Notes under the pieces: model-generated | What the model was told of the DNA's origin: nothing | Seen by the model: the letters and a program-made list of their open reading frames with translations, nothing else | Databases searched by the model: none | Assembly: GCF_013377995.1 (NCBI RefSeq) | Contig: NZ_CP055305.1 | Location: 620,001 to 684,000, forward strand | Source of the DNA: Mannheimia pernigra | GTDB taxonomy: Bacteria > Pseudomonadota > Gammaproteobacteria > Enterobacterales > Pasteurellaceae | Reading direction: 5' to 3' | DNA: 64,000 bases | Translations under genes and position numbers: made by a program | Shown: positions 55,793 to 64,000 of the stretch, piece after piece | How the letters are laid out: each line of letters opens with the position of its first letter | How positions within the stretch are numbered: the stretch's first letter is position 1

Positions 55793-56590
55793 TTATTTTA
55801 CTTTATTGGCTTGATACGCCCACAGCATAATCAAGGTTCCGACGATAATCATTGGTAAAGAGAGCAATTGACCTCGTGTGATTAAATCTGCGGTGGTGTT
55901 TACGTTGTGGTCGATTTCTCGGAAGTATTCCACAATAAAGCGGAAAGTGCCGTAGCCGATTAAAAATAAGCCTGCTACAGAGCCTGTTGGGCGAGGTTTT
56001 TTGATAAACCCGTTTAGAATGAGTAGCAATATGACGCCTTCTAAAAAGGCTTCATAGAGTTGTGATGGGTGGCGAGGCAAATAGCCTCCACTTGGGAATA
56101 AAACTGCCCAAGGTACATCAGTTACACGCCCCCAAAGTTCGTCATTGATAAAATTACCAATACGCCCCATTCCTAATCCGAATGGTACAAGCGGAGCAAT
56201 AAAATCAGCCGTTTGCCAGAAACTACGGTTTTGACGGTAGGAAACCCAAACCATTGCTATAATTACGCCAATTAAGCCTCCATGAAATGACATTCCGCCT
56301 TCCCAAATGCGGAAAAGATAGAGTGGTTCTTGCAAGAAGCGATCGAAATTATAAAAGAAGACATCACCAATCCGCCCGCCTAATACCACGCCCCAGAAGC
56401 CAGTATAGATTAAGCTATCAACTTGCTCGGTTGTCCAAACGCCATTTGAGTTTTTTGCTCTTCTCATTCCCAGCCAGTAAGCAAAAGCAAAACCTGCTAA
56501 ATACATTAATCCATACCAACGTAGGGCAATGGGTCCGATTTCAAATACGATAGGGTTAATTTGTGGAAATTGAATAAATTGTTCGTTCAT
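55793..56590 (-). CDS. lgt: Prolipoprotein diacylglyceryl transferase
   Basis: Adds diacylglycerol to the lipobox Cys of prolipoproteins in the inner membrane. The 265-residue protein has about seven membrane helices and the Lgt signatures ALRWYGLMYLAGF, GMSFHGGLIG, GRIGNFINDELWGR and RHPSQLYEAFLEG. It begins 7 bp after the TauE/SafE gene and is cotranscribed. Confidence 0.97.
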   Translation of the reverse strand: MNEQFIQFPQINPIVFEIGPIALRWYGLMYLAGFAFAYWLGMRRAKNSNGVWTTEQVDSLIYTGFWGVVLGGRIGDVFFYNFDRFLQEPLYLFRIWEGGMSFHGGLIGVIIAMVWVSYRQNRSFWQTADFIAPLVPFGLGMGRIGNFINDELWGRVTDVPWAVLFPSGGYLPRHPSQLYEAFLEGVILLLILNGFIKKPRPTGSVAGLFLIGYGTFRFIVEYFREIDHNVNTTADLITRGQLLSLPMIIVGTLIMLWAYQANKVK

Positions 56591-56597
56591 AGTTTCC

Positions 56598-57386
56598 TTA
56601 TTTTAAAAACATATTGATAGCGATACAGACCAAGAGTACCGCGAAGGCTTTTTTGAGTATTGGCACAGGTAAGGCATTTGCTGCACTTGCTCCTATTTTT
56701 GAAGTGAAAAATGAGGTTGAGGTGATGCCTATCAGTGCTGGTAAATAGATATAGCCTAATGAGTAATCAGGCATTCCCTTTAAGCCTAAGCCACTTACAA
56801 TAAAGCTGATTGTGCCAGATAAACCTAAAAATGCACCACAAAATGACGAAGTACCGATTGCTCGTTTAATATCTAAGCCTCGATCGCTTAAAAACGGCAC
56901 AATAAATGCACCGCCTGCGATGCCTGCCATACTAGATAAGGTGCCAATTACGCTTCCGCCAAGCAATGTAGCTTTGAACGTAAGCGGTTTATTTTTCGGT
57001 GCTCTTTTCAAGCTGAAAAGCATTTTGCCCGCAAGATATAACACCATTATAGCAAAAATTTTAGACATAATTTGCGGATCTAGTCGACTTACTACTAAAC
57101 CAGATAAGAATACCGAAATCATTAACGCAGGAATAAAGGATTTACTCGTTTGTATATCAACATTGCCCAACTTATGGTGGCGTTGAGCCGATGAAAAAGC
57201 GGTAATAATAATAGTTGAGAACGACGTGCCTAATGCGGTAGACATCACATATTCAGGGGGGACACCTGCCATTGGCAGTAAAAATACCAAACTCGGGACA
57301 ATAATCAGACCACCCCCAATGCCGAATAATCCAGCTAAAAAGCCGACAAATACTCCTAAAAAAAGGCAGATTAACAAAATAGTCAT
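56598..57386 (-). CDS. TauE/SafE-family membrane transporter
   Basis: Probable anion (sulfonate/sulfite-type) permease. The 262 residues form about eight helices in two repeats. Family glycine motifs are FLAGLFGIGGGLIIVPSLVF in the first and GTLSSMAGIAGGAFIVPFLS in the second. Its start overlaps the rppH stop by one base (TAATG), so it is translated with rppH and lgt. The substrate is not deducible. Confidence 0.88.
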   Translation of the reverse strand: MTILLICLFLGVFVGFLAGLFGIGGGLIIVPSLVFLLPMAGVPPEYVMSTALGTSFSTIIITAFSSAQRHHKLGNVDIQTSKSFIPALMISVFLSGLVVSRLDPQIMSKIFAIMVLYLAGKMLFSLKRAPKNKPLTFKATLLGGSVIGTLSSMAGIAGGAFIVPFLSDRGLDIKRAIGTSSFCGAFLGLSGTISFIVSGLGLKGMPDYSLGYIYLPALIGITSTSFFTSKIGASAANALPVPILKKAFAVLLVCIAINMFLK

Positions 57387-58021
57387 TATTGTTTTCCCTT
57401 TTGGTTATGTTGATGCCAAGCCCGATATGGTTTACGGCTTTCCCACTTATAAGATTTGGTGGTATCTTGAAAGGATTGTCTTGATGTATGAGAAAATTTG
57501 TCATCTCGCTCGGTACGGGGCCTTTCAAGCGGTTTATCTTCGGCATTTTTTTGCAGAACGTGTGCAAACTCTTTCATTGCTTTTCGGTAAACATCACGTT
57601 TGAAAGAAACAACCTGACGAACAGGATACCAAAAACTCACCCATCGCCAGTTATCGAATTCTGGGTTTTTCGTGATTTTTAAATTAATCAGACTTTCATC
57701 ACTCACTAATTGTAATAAAAACCAACGCTGTTTTTGCCCGATACAGACAGGCCCTGTTCCTTCATTACGCACCAAACGTTTTGGTAGTTTATATTTTAGC
57801 CAATATTTAGACGCCCAAAGCAATCGTACATCTTTTTTGCTTAAGCCAACTTCTTCATAAAGCTCACGGTACATTGCTGTTTCAATGTTTTCCCCCTCGT
57901 TAATTCCACCTTGTGGAAATTGCCAAGAGTTTTGACCAAACCGTTTTGCCCACAGAACTTGTCCGTGCTTATTACAGATAACGATGCCAACATTTGGGCG
58001 GTAGCCATCGAAATCGATCAC
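57386..58021 (-). CDS. rppH: RNA pyrophosphohydrolase (Nudix), GTG start
   Basis: Removes pyrophosphate from 5' mRNA ends to trigger decay. The 211 residues contain IDFDGYRPNVGIVICNKHGQ, the Nudix box from GGINEGENIETAMYRELYEE to EEVGL, and YKLPKRLVRNEGTGPVCIGQ. The start is GTG 58021: VIDFDGYRPN aligns with E. coli MIDDDGYRPN and TAGGTGG precedes it. The open frame further up begins with TTG and has no similarity. It is about 35 residues longer than E. coli RppH, with a basic low-complexity tail. Confidence 0.94.
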   Translation of the reverse strand: MIDFDGYRPNVGIVICNKHGQVLWAKRFGQNSWQFPQGGINEGENIETAMYRELYEEVGLSKKDVRLLWASKYWLKYKLPKRLVRNEGTGPVCIGQKQRWFLLQLVSDESLINLKITKNPEFDNWRWVSFWYPVRQVVSFKRDVYRKAMKEFAHVLQKNAEDKPLERPRTERDDKFSHTSRQSFQDTTKSYKWESRKPYRAWHQHNQKGKQ

Positions 58022-58545
58022 TCGACCACCTAATTTGTACAATTTTAGAATGTAGAGATTGTTTCATACTTTGGCAGGATTTGCAAAAAATCGATCGATT
58101 TCGACCGCTTGTGTATAACTTTGTGGATAACTTTTGAATGTTAGCAGTATAACTTGAGGATAACTATATTGAGCGTTGTAAATTAGAGCCACGAATGAGA
58201 TCCTAAAATAGGATCTTTTTCTTGCACAATGATCTGGATAAAGATCAAGTAGTTGACTTTTTTCTCATCAAAATAAGTTGAAAGATTAACATCAAGAAAC
58301 AGAAAAAGGTGATTTTGGTAAAGTCTGTTGAGTTATCCCCACCATTTGTGGATAAAGATGTGATAGTTTTTCAAAATCAGGGTGAATAACTTAGAATAAG
58401 CATTTAAACTTTTAAAAATATATAATTAAATCAATGTGTTAGCGTAATTATTAAAAGTGATAAATAGATGTGTATTTTATTGGTTGTTTTTTGTACTAAA
58501 AAGCCGTTTATCTGGCAAAGATAAACGGCTTTATCATTTGGAATA
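58022..58545. other. 524-bp intergenic region with clustered DnaA boxes and GATC sites
   Basis: No gene. Perfect DnaA boxes (TTATNCACA or complement) lie at 58110-58118 (TGTGTATAA), 58122-58130 and 58347-58355 (TGTGGATAA). Near matches are TGAGGATAA 58155, TCTGGATAA 58233, TTATCCCCA 58333 and GGTGAATAA 58381. Four GATC sites fall within 58199-58246, next to GATCTTTTTCTT, which resembles an oriC 13-mer. AT-rich DNA follows (58400-58480). Flanking genes diverge. The features resemble an origin, but the orientation of rRNA and rpoBC (rightward, upstream) argues against replication starting here. It may be a DnaA-titration or DnaA-regulated region. Confidence 0.5.
58501..58533. terminator. Terminator after the FMN reductase gene
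   Basis: AAGCCGTTTATC pairs with GATAAACGGCTT around TGGCAAA. A and T runs flank it. Confidence 0.8.
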
Positions 58546-59097
58546 TTAAAATTTCTCTACAAAGTCAGCATAAGCATTGATGAAGCTTTGCATTGAAAGT
58601 GCGAGAGCTTTTTTGGTAATTTCGCCTTGTTCGTTAAATACGCCATCAAATAAATTACCTACGCTTAAAGCAAATGGGAGTGTTGGCATATTTACAAATG
58701 AGCCAGAGGTAATTGCTCGAATTTGATCTGCGACACGGACACCGCCCCCTGCACTTGCTCCAACCGTGACGATGCCTGCAGGTTTGCCAATCCATTTGCT
58801 TTCACCCATTGGGCGAGAAACCACATCAATGGCATTTTTTAACATTGCTGAAATACCCGCATTGTGTTCTGGTGTAACAAATAAAATGCCGTCTGCGTTT
58901 TCTACAGCCTCGCGTACACGAGTGTATTGTGCTGGGCTATTTTCGTCTAAATCACGATCATAAAGTGGTAAATCTGCAATTTCTACAATATTTAATTGAA
59001 TGCTAGTTGGGGCCATTTTTTGTAAATGGCGAACGGTTAATTGGCTAAATGAAGTTTTGCTGTTGCTGCCGATTAATACTGCGATTTGTTTTGTCAT
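58546..59097 (-). CDS. NAD(P)H-dependent FMN reductase / quinone reductase
   Basis: Flavodoxin-fold enzyme that reduces FMN, quinones or chromate-like oxidants. The 183 residues show the flavin-binding GSNSKTSFSQLTVRHL at the N terminus, ILFVTPEHNAGISAMLKNAID and KPAGIVTVGASAGGGVRVAD. These are typical of the ChrR/YieF group. A possible terminator hairpin (AAGCCGTTTATC/GATAAACGGCTT, 58501-58531) follows the stop on the reverse strand. The physiological substrate is unknown. Confidence 0.87.
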   Translation of the reverse strand: MTKQIAVLIGSNSKTSFSQLTVRHLQKMAPTSIQLNIVEIADLPLYDRDLDENSPAQYTRVREAVENADGILFVTPEHNAGISAMLKNAIDVVSRPMGESKWIGKPAGIVTVGASAGGGVRVADQIRAITSGSFVNMPTLPFALSVGNLFDGVFNEQGEITKKALALSMQSFINAYADFVEKF

Positions 59098-59276
59098 TTT
59101 ATAGATTCCTTTTATAGTCCATAAGATTAATGGTCTGCTTATTTTACAGCTTTCTTTTTAGTGAATAAACCTCACATTGTAATTGCAAAAGAGATTATTT
59201 ATAACCAAATTTTCTTTTTCTACCGATTCCGTTATAATCGCAACAATTTTTTGACTATTTTTGAAGGAATTGAGCA

Positions 59277-60134
59277 ATGTTATATCCAAGTGAAGATTTT
59301 TTGTATGCTCCCGTTGAATGGGTAGATCACAGCGAAGGTTATACTGATATTCGCTACCATAAATCAAAAGATGGTATTGCAAAAATTACGATTAACCGCC
59401 CTGAAGTGCGTAACGCTTTCCGCCCTCATACAATAAAAGAGATGATTGACGCTTTTGCTGATGCACGTTTTGATGAAAAGATTGGCGTGATCGTATTAAC
59501 TGGAGAAGGTGAATATGCATTTTGTGCTGGTGGCGATCAGAAAGTGCGTGGTGACTACGGCGGCTATAAAGATGAAAGCGGTGTACATCATTTAAACGTG
59601 TTGGATTTTCAGCGTGATATTCGTACTTGCCCGAAACCAGTTGTAGCAATGGTCGCAGGGTATGCGATTGGCGGCGGTCACGTTTTGCATATGTTATGCG
59701 ATTTAACGATTGCGGCAGATAATGCAAAATTTGGTCAAACTGGTCCGAAAGTAGGTTCATTTGATGGCGGCTGGGGGGCAAGCTATATGGCACGTCTTGT
59801 TGGTCAGAAAAAAGCCCGTGAAATTTGGTTTTTATGTCGTCAGTACGACGCACAAGAAGCCTTAGATATGGGCTTAGTGAATACTGTTGTGCCTTATGCA
59901 AATTTAGAAAAAGAGACGGTGCGTTGGTGTCGTGAAATGTTGCAAAACAGTCCAATTGCCTTACGTTGCTTGAAAGCTGCCTTGAATGCCGACTGCGATG
60001 GTCAAGCAGGTCTTCAAGAATTAGCAGGCAATGCTACAATGTTGTTCTATATGACGGAAGAAGGGCAAGAAGGGCGTAATGCGTTTAATGAAAAGCGTGA
60101 GCCTGATTTCAGTAAGTTCCGCCGTAATCCGTAG
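59277..60134 (+). CDS. menB: 1,4-Dihydroxy-2-naphthoyl-CoA synthase
   Basis: Ring closure of o-succinylbenzoyl-CoA in menaquinone synthesis. The 285 residues equal E. coli MenB. Crotonase-fold motifs are ITINRPEVRNAFRPHT, CAGGDQKVRGDYGGY, AGYAIGGGHVLHMLCDLTIA and GSFDGGWGASYMARLVGQ. A TATAAT at 59233-59238 suggests its own promoter. TGAAGGAA precedes the ATG. No other men gene is in view. Confidence 0.97.
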   Translation: MLYPSEDFLYAPVEWVDHSEGYTDIRYHKSKDGIAKITINRPEVRNAFRPHTIKEMIDAFADARFDEKIGVIVLTGEGEYAFCAGGDQKVRGDYGGYKDESGVHHLNVLDFQRDIRTCPKPVVAMVAGYAIGGGHVLHMLCDLTIAADNAKFGQTGPKVGSFDGGWGASYMARLVGQKKAREIWFLCRQYDAQEALDMGLVNTVVPYANLEKETVRWCREMLQNSPIALRCLKAALNADCDGQAGLQELAGNATMLFYMTEEGQEGRNAFNEKREPDFSKFRRNP

Positions 60135-60241
60135 TATTTCCAAGAAAAAGCCTAGCGCAGTAAGCTGTGTTGGAGTAAAGGCATCATTTGCAAATTTTTT
60201 TATAAATTTGACCGCTTACCTTTCTAATTTAAGTTAATGTT

Positions 60242-62644
60242 ATGTCAGACGTTGAGCTAAACGATCAGAATCAAGCGCAGAGCCAAGATCCTGAGTCAAA
60301 ACCGAAAAGGAGAAGTTATATTCTCTCCACTTTATTTAAGCTTGGGCTGATTGGAGCTTGTAGTGTCGCTTTCTATGGGATTTACCTAGACGGCAAGATT
60401 CGTCGCAAAATGGACGGGCAAGTTTGGGCGTTACCTGCTGAGGTTTATGCCCGTATTGAAAGCATTAAAATTGAGGATCATTTAGGGCTTGAACAAACTA
60501 AACAGGCTTTGTTGGATAACGGTTATCGTCAAGTTTCACAGGTGGCTACACCAGGTGATTTTAAAATAGAAGAGAATCGTTTAGTTTTGCTACGTCGTGC
60601 TTTCCCATTTCCTGAAACGCCTGAATCGCAACGTGTTCTACGTTTAACGTTCAAAGATGATAAATTAACCTATATCGAAGATCTTGTGCAGGGAAAGTTG
60701 ATCGAGGAATTTCGTTTAGATCCGAAATTGCTTGCGATGTTGCACTCCGATAGTGATGAAGAACGTCAAGCGTTACGTTTACAAGAATATCCTCGTTTGT
60801 TGATTGAATCGTTGATTTTAACTGAAGATCGTCGCTTTTATCAGCACGATGGAATCAGCCCGATTGGAATTGCACGAGCATTAATGACGAATTATCAAGC
60901 AGGCAGAACTGTGCAAGGTGGAAGTACCTTAACACAACAGCTGGTTAAAAACCTGTTTTTAACGAATGAACGATCGTTGGGGCGTAAAATTAACGAAGCC
61001 TTGATGTCGGTTATTTTAGATTTTAGATATGAGAAAAATCGTATTCTAGAAACGTACCTCAATGAAATTTATTTAGGACAAAATGGTAGCTATCAAATTC
61101 ACGGCTTTGCATTAGCAAGTAAATTCTATTTTGGTCGCCCAATTCAAGAAATCAGCCTTGACCAAATTGCTTTATTAGTGGGAATGGTAAAAGGTCCATC
61201 ACTTTATAATCCGTGGCGAAACCCACAAGGTGCGACAGAACGCCGTAATGTCGTACTGCGTTTATTACGTGATCATCAAGTGATTAATCAAGAACTTTAT
61301 GATTTGTTGAGTAGGCGTCCATTAAATGTGCGTGAAAAAGGCACGATTTACCGCGAACAACCTGCGTTTATGCAGGCATTAACGATTGATTTAAAAAATG
61401 AATTAGGAGAAGTTAGAGCCGCACAACTTTCAGGCACAAAAATCTTTACTACGCTAGATCGCAAGCAGCAGCGTTCAGCAGAACAAGCCGTTATTACTGG
61501 CTTGGAAGATTTAGAGAGCAATAATAAGAAGGTAACAGATCTGCAATCTGCAATTGTCGTGGTGGAATATCGTACAGGCAAAGTGAGAGCTATTGTTGGC
61601 GATCGTTTAACTCAATTTGCAGGTTTTAACCGTGCTATACAGTCAAAACGTCAGATAGGTTCTTTAGTTAAGCCGTCTATCTATGCAATTGCTTTAGCTC
61701 AGCCTGATCTGTTTCGTTTAAATACACCTGTTCCAAACAGACAAATTTCAATTAAAGTAGGCTCAACTTATTGGACCCCTCGTAACTACGACCGTAGCTT
61801 CAGCGGTTCAGTAATGTTTATGGACGCATTGGTTCGCTCGCTTAATATTCCAACTGTGAATATTGGTATGAAAGTGGGCTTGAAAAAAGTGATCGCTAAA
61901 CAAAAAGAGATGGGCTGGAATACCACTGAAATTCCGTTATATCCTTCAACTTTGTTAGGTTCTTATTCTATTTCTCCTTACGATGTAACGCGTTCTTATC
62001 AAGTGATTGCGAATGAAGGCTTAAAAATACCATTAACGACGATTGAGACCATTATTTCTCATAATGGTGAAATATTCTACCAGCGAGATAATAGTAAAAT
62101 CGGTGATCAGGTGCTTCCTCCAGAAGCTGCCGTACAAACGATGTATGCAATGCAACAAGTAGTAGAGCGAGGTACTGCTCGTAGCCTGCAAGGTAATTTT
62201 GCTAAGTTAAAATTAGCAGGCAAAACAGGTACAACCAATAATGCTCGTGATACCTGGTTTGTTGGTGTTGATGGCGAACATATTACAACGGTTTGGCTCG
62301 GGAAAGATAATAATGGTGATACCCATTTAACTGGCTCAAGCGGAGCATTATATGTTTATAAGCAATATCTTGAACGTGCTTTACCACAGGCTTATAAATT
62401 ACCTAAACTCAATACGATGCAATGGGTTGGCATTAATAGCTACGGTAGCTGGACCTGCGATAGCAGCAGACAAATTCCTGTTTGGCGTGATAATGGGCAG
62501 AGTTATTGTACCAGCACAGGCACTGTTGCCGCTCAATCAAGTGTATGGGATGCTCTTTCATTGAAAGAGGATAATAATCCAAAAGCTGAAGAGGCGGAAG
62601 ACAACCAATTTATTCCAAATGAAGAGGTTGCTCCGAAGGAATAA
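60242..62644 (+). CDS. mrcB: Penicillin-binding protein 1B (bifunctional)
   Basis: Polymerises and cross-links peptidoglycan at the outer face of the inner membrane. The 800 residues comprise a cytoplasmic tail, one helix (about 26-48), a UB2H-like domain, the GT51 transglycosylase (EDRRFYQHDG with Glu195; QGGSTLTQQLVKNLFLT), and the transpeptidase with SxxK (SLVK, Ser474), the SLN motif in VRSLNIPTVN, and KTG (Lys661). All catalytic residues are present. E. coli PBP1B has 844 residues, so it is slightly short at the ends. Confidence 0.96.
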   Translation: MSDVELNDQNQAQSQDPESKPKRRSYILSTLFKLGLIGACSVAFYGIYLDGKIRRKMDGQVWALPAEVYARIESIKIEDHLGLEQTKQALLDNGYRQVSQVATPGDFKIEENRLVLLRRAFPFPETPESQRVLRLTFKDDKLTYIEDLVQGKLIEEFRLDPKLLAMLHSDSDEERQALRLQEYPRLLIESLILTEDRRFYQHDGISPIGIARALMTNYQAGRTVQGGSTLTQQLVKNLFLTNERSLGRKINEALMSVILDFRYEKNRILETYLNEIYLGQNGSYQIHGFALASKFYFGRPIQEISLDQIALLVGMVKGPSLYNPWRNPQGATERRNVVLRLLRDHQVINQELYDLLSRRPLNVREKGTIYREQPAFMQALTIDLKNELGEVRAAQLSGTKIFTTLDRKQQRSAEQAVITGLEDLESNNKKVTDLQSAIVVVEYRTGKVRAIVGDRLTQFAGFNRAIQSKRQIGSLVKPSIYAIALAQPDLFRLNTPVPNRQISIKVGSTYWTPRNYDRSFSGSVMFMDALVRSLNIPTVNIGMKVGLKKVIAKQKEMGWNTTEIPLYPSTLLGSYSISPYDVTRSYQVIANEGLKIPLTTIETIISHNGEIFYQRDNSKIGDQVLPPEAAVQTMYAMQQVVERGTARSLQGNFAKLKLAGKTGTTNNARDTWFVGVDGEHITTVWLGKDNNGDTHLTGSSGALYVYKQYLERALPQAYKLPKLNTMQWVGINSYGSWTCDSSRQIPVWRDNGQSYCTSTGTVAAQSSVWDALSLKEDNNPKAEEAEDNQFIPNEEVAPKE

Positions 62645-62686
62645 GAATAGTTTTGATAGTTATTATTATTTGAATTTGAATTCTTG

Positions 62687-62723
62687 ATAGGTTATATCTA
62701 TGATAAGTATATATTATAACCAT
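62687..62723. promoter_or_regulatory. OxyR-like binding site upstream of dps
   Basis: ATAG-N7-CTAT-N7-ATAT-N7-CCAT matches the four-part OxyR motif (ATAG-N7-CTAT-N7-ATAG-N7-CTAT) with two mismatches, 97 bp before the dps start. OxyR control of dps is established in other gammaproteobacteria. Confidence 0.6.
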
Positions 62724-62819
62724 TTGCCACGTTGTTATTTGAGTAGTAATATAACTATAAATTAAATGAGCAGTATGTATTTAATTTGAAAGATAATTAC
62801 CAATAAAAAGGAGCATATT

Positions 62820-63329
62820 ATGGCAATGTCAAATATCGGTTTAAATAAAGAAGTCGCAAAAAAATTAGCAGATGAATTAAATGATTTATTAGCAACGTAT
62901 CAAGTATTTTACACGAATGTGCGTGGCTATCACTGGAACGTGCGTGGTGTAAATTTCTTTGAATTACACGCAAAATTTGAAGAAATTTATGATGATTTAG
63001 TTTCTAAAGTAGATGAAATTGCAGAGCGTATTTTAACTTTAGGTCATACGCCAAATAACGCATTTAGCCAATATTTAACACGTTCTCAAATTAAAGAACA
63101 TATTGGTGTTTCAGCGGCACAAGAGTGTTTAAGAGGCACATTAGATGGCTTTAAAACACTCTTAGCTCAGCAACGTGAAATTTTAACGTTAGCCAATGAG
63201 GCTGATGATGAAGGTACAGCTTCTCAAATGAGTGACTACATCAAAGAGCAAGAAAAATTAGTATGGATGTTCACCGCTGCTTGTGCAGAATGTTCAGATT
63301 ACGCACAAGGTTGTTCTTGCAACTCATAA
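62820..63329 (+). CDS. dps: Dps-family DNA-protection ferritin
   Basis: Dodecameric iron-storing protein that protects DNA from peroxide. The 169 residues have the ferroxidase residues in YHWNVRGVNFFELHAKFEEI and YDDLVSKVDEIAERI. The C terminus carries a Cys cluster (CAECSDYAQGCSCNS). AAAAGGAG precedes the ATG. A terminator follows. The OxyR-like site upstream supports a stress role. Whether it condenses DNA cannot be told from sequence. Confidence 0.94.
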   Translation: MAMSNIGLNKEVAKKLADELNDLLATYQVFYTNVRGYHWNVRGVNFFELHAKFEEIYDDLVSKVDEIAERILTLGHTPNNAFSQYLTRSQIKEHIGVSAAQECLRGTLDGFKTLLAQQREILTLANEADDEGTASQMSDYIKEQEKLVWMFTAACAECSDYAQGCSCNS

Positions 63330-63344
63330 CAGTTTTTATGATTT

Positions 63345-63376
63345 TAACCCCGATACTCATCGGGGTTTTATTTTTT
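63345..63376 (+). terminator. Terminator after dps
   Basis: AACCCCGAT pairs with ATCGGGGTT, followed by TTATTTTTT. Confidence 0.88.
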
Positions 63377-63383
63377 AATCACT

Positions 63384-64000
63384 ATGTCGAACGGTTTTCA
63401 ATTTAAACAGTTTTTTATTCAGCATAATAAATGTGCGATGAAGGTTAATACTGATGGTATTTTGCTTGGTGCCATCGCTTATATCGAAAATGCTCAGCAA
63501 ATTTTAGATTTAGGCACGGGCTCAGGTTTGGTTGCCCTTATGCTTGCTCAACGAACCAGTGAGACTTGCCAGATTACTGCATTAGAGCTTGAACCAAATG
63601 CTTGCCGACAAGCGGGTGAAAATGTAAAAAAATCTGTATGGGCAAATCGTATTTCTGTTTTACAGGGCGATGTGATGCAACAACAATTTGAACAGAAATT
63701 CGATTTAATTGTAAGTAACCCGCCCTATTTTGAACACTCGCTTGCCAGCCAAACTGAACAACGAGATCTTGCTCGTGCCATCAAAACTTTTAGCCATTTT
63801 GACTGGCTAACACAAGCCCAAAAATGGTTAGCCGAAAATGGCATAATTACGATGATTTTACCCACGGAAGCGGCAGAGAAATTAATTTCCCAAAGTCTAG
63901 AAATTGATTTGCATTGCATTGAGCAATGGACGATTTTTACTAAATTAGAGAAAGCACCTAAGCGAAGCATAGTGAGTTTTCGTTTGCAGGAGAGGCGATG
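63384..64000 (+). CDS. trmN: tRNA1(Val) A37 N6-methyltransferase, 3'-truncated by window edge
   Basis: Methylates A37 of tRNA-Val (YfiC/TrmN6 family). The frame is open from ATG 63384 to the end: 205 codons are visible, of a family length near 240. It begins MSNGFQFKQFFIQHNKCAMK and has TDGILLGA, the SAM-binding motif ILDLGTGSGLVALMLAQ, ALELEPNACRQA, and the N6-methyltransferase catalytic NPPYF. Its start lies within the tail of the dps terminator region with little room for a promoter, so expression may rely on read-through. Confidence 0.93.
   Translation, partial: MSNGFQFKQFFIQHNKCAMKVNTDGILLGAIAYIENAQQILDLGTGSGLVALMLAQRTSETCQITALELEPNACRQAGENVKKSVWANRISVLQGDVMQQQFEQKFDLIVSNPPYFEHSLASQTEQRDLARAIKTFSHFDWLTQAQKWLAENGIITMILPTEAAEKLISQSLEIDLHCIEQWTIFTKLEKAPKRSIVSFRLQERR

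Noticed and set aside
63725..63970. - strand frame of 81 codons at the right end
   Set aside because: It is antisense to trmN, whose SAM and NPPY motifs are clear.

Overview
The window reads as chromosomal DNA of a Pasteurellaceae bacterium. The 9-mer ACAAGCGGT (or its complement ACCGCTTGT) recurs throughout, often as inverted pairs. This is the DNA uptake signal (USS) core of the Actinobacillus pleuropneumoniae/Mannheimia/Bibersteinia type, not the Haemophilus influenzae type AAGTGCGGT. Gene content, moderate-to-low GC and the 16S-23S arrangement (tRNA-Ile/tRNA-Ala spacer) agree. I cannot fix the species; a Mannheimia-like organism is plausible.

Layout. Positions 1-17.2 kb hold a carbohydrate-catabolic region. 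It has the 3' part of a methylmalonate-semialdehyde dehydrogenase (iolA/mmsA), a ribose/inositol-type ABC importer (binding protein, double ATPase, permease), two Gfo/Idh/MocA dehydrogenases (one is probably iolG), iolE, iolD, an iolC kinase fused to a DUF2090 domain, a cytoplasmic GH29 alpha-L-fucosidase-like hydrolase, a cellobiose-family PTS EIIC and an RpiR-type regulator. Four transcription units here share one promoter architecture: a CRP-like site followed by the palindrome TGAAA-N6-TTTC(A/G). That suggests one regulon controlled by CRP and probably by the RpiR/IolR-like protein. Positions 17.2-20.2 kb carry a lone Glc-family EIIB, hldD, def and dprA.

Positions 20.3-34.9 kb hold the transcription/translation block secE-nusG-rplKA-rplJL and rpoBC. 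A strong terminator after rplL and about 2.6 kb of accessory DNA separate rplL from rpoB. That DNA contains a VapBC toxin-antitoxin pair, a palindromic 72-bp repeat, an XRE regulator, and a small secreted protein gene and membrane protein gene behind two adjacent palindromes. rpoBC has its own consensus promoter and a terminator-like hairpin in its leader. rpoC starts with GTG.

Positions 34.9-40.8 kb contain a solitary DUF6119/TIGR04141-type gene of unknown function with a 16-bp perfect palindrome before it, then hemL, wecA and glnA. Positions 41.1-47.1 kb are one ribosomal RNA locus: tRNA-Arg/His/Pro, rrn leader with boxA, 16S, tRNA-Ile, tRNA-Ala, 23S, 5S and terminator. Positions 47.2-58.0 kb are mainly leftward housekeeping genes (lpxH, a DUF1523 gene, a tatD-family gene, holB, tmk, mltG, three tandem tRNA-Lys, trpS, gph, lgt, a TauE/SafE transporter gene, rppH), with rightward ppa and a lipoprotein M48 protease. 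A 0.5-kb intergenic region at 58.0-58.5 kb has clustered DnaA boxes and GATC sites. After it come an FMN reductase, menB, mrcB (PBP1B), dps with an OxyR-like site, and the 5' part of trmN, which runs off the end.

No insertion sequence, prophage or CRISPR array was recognised. All assignments come from reading the sequence and family knowledge; no database search was run.
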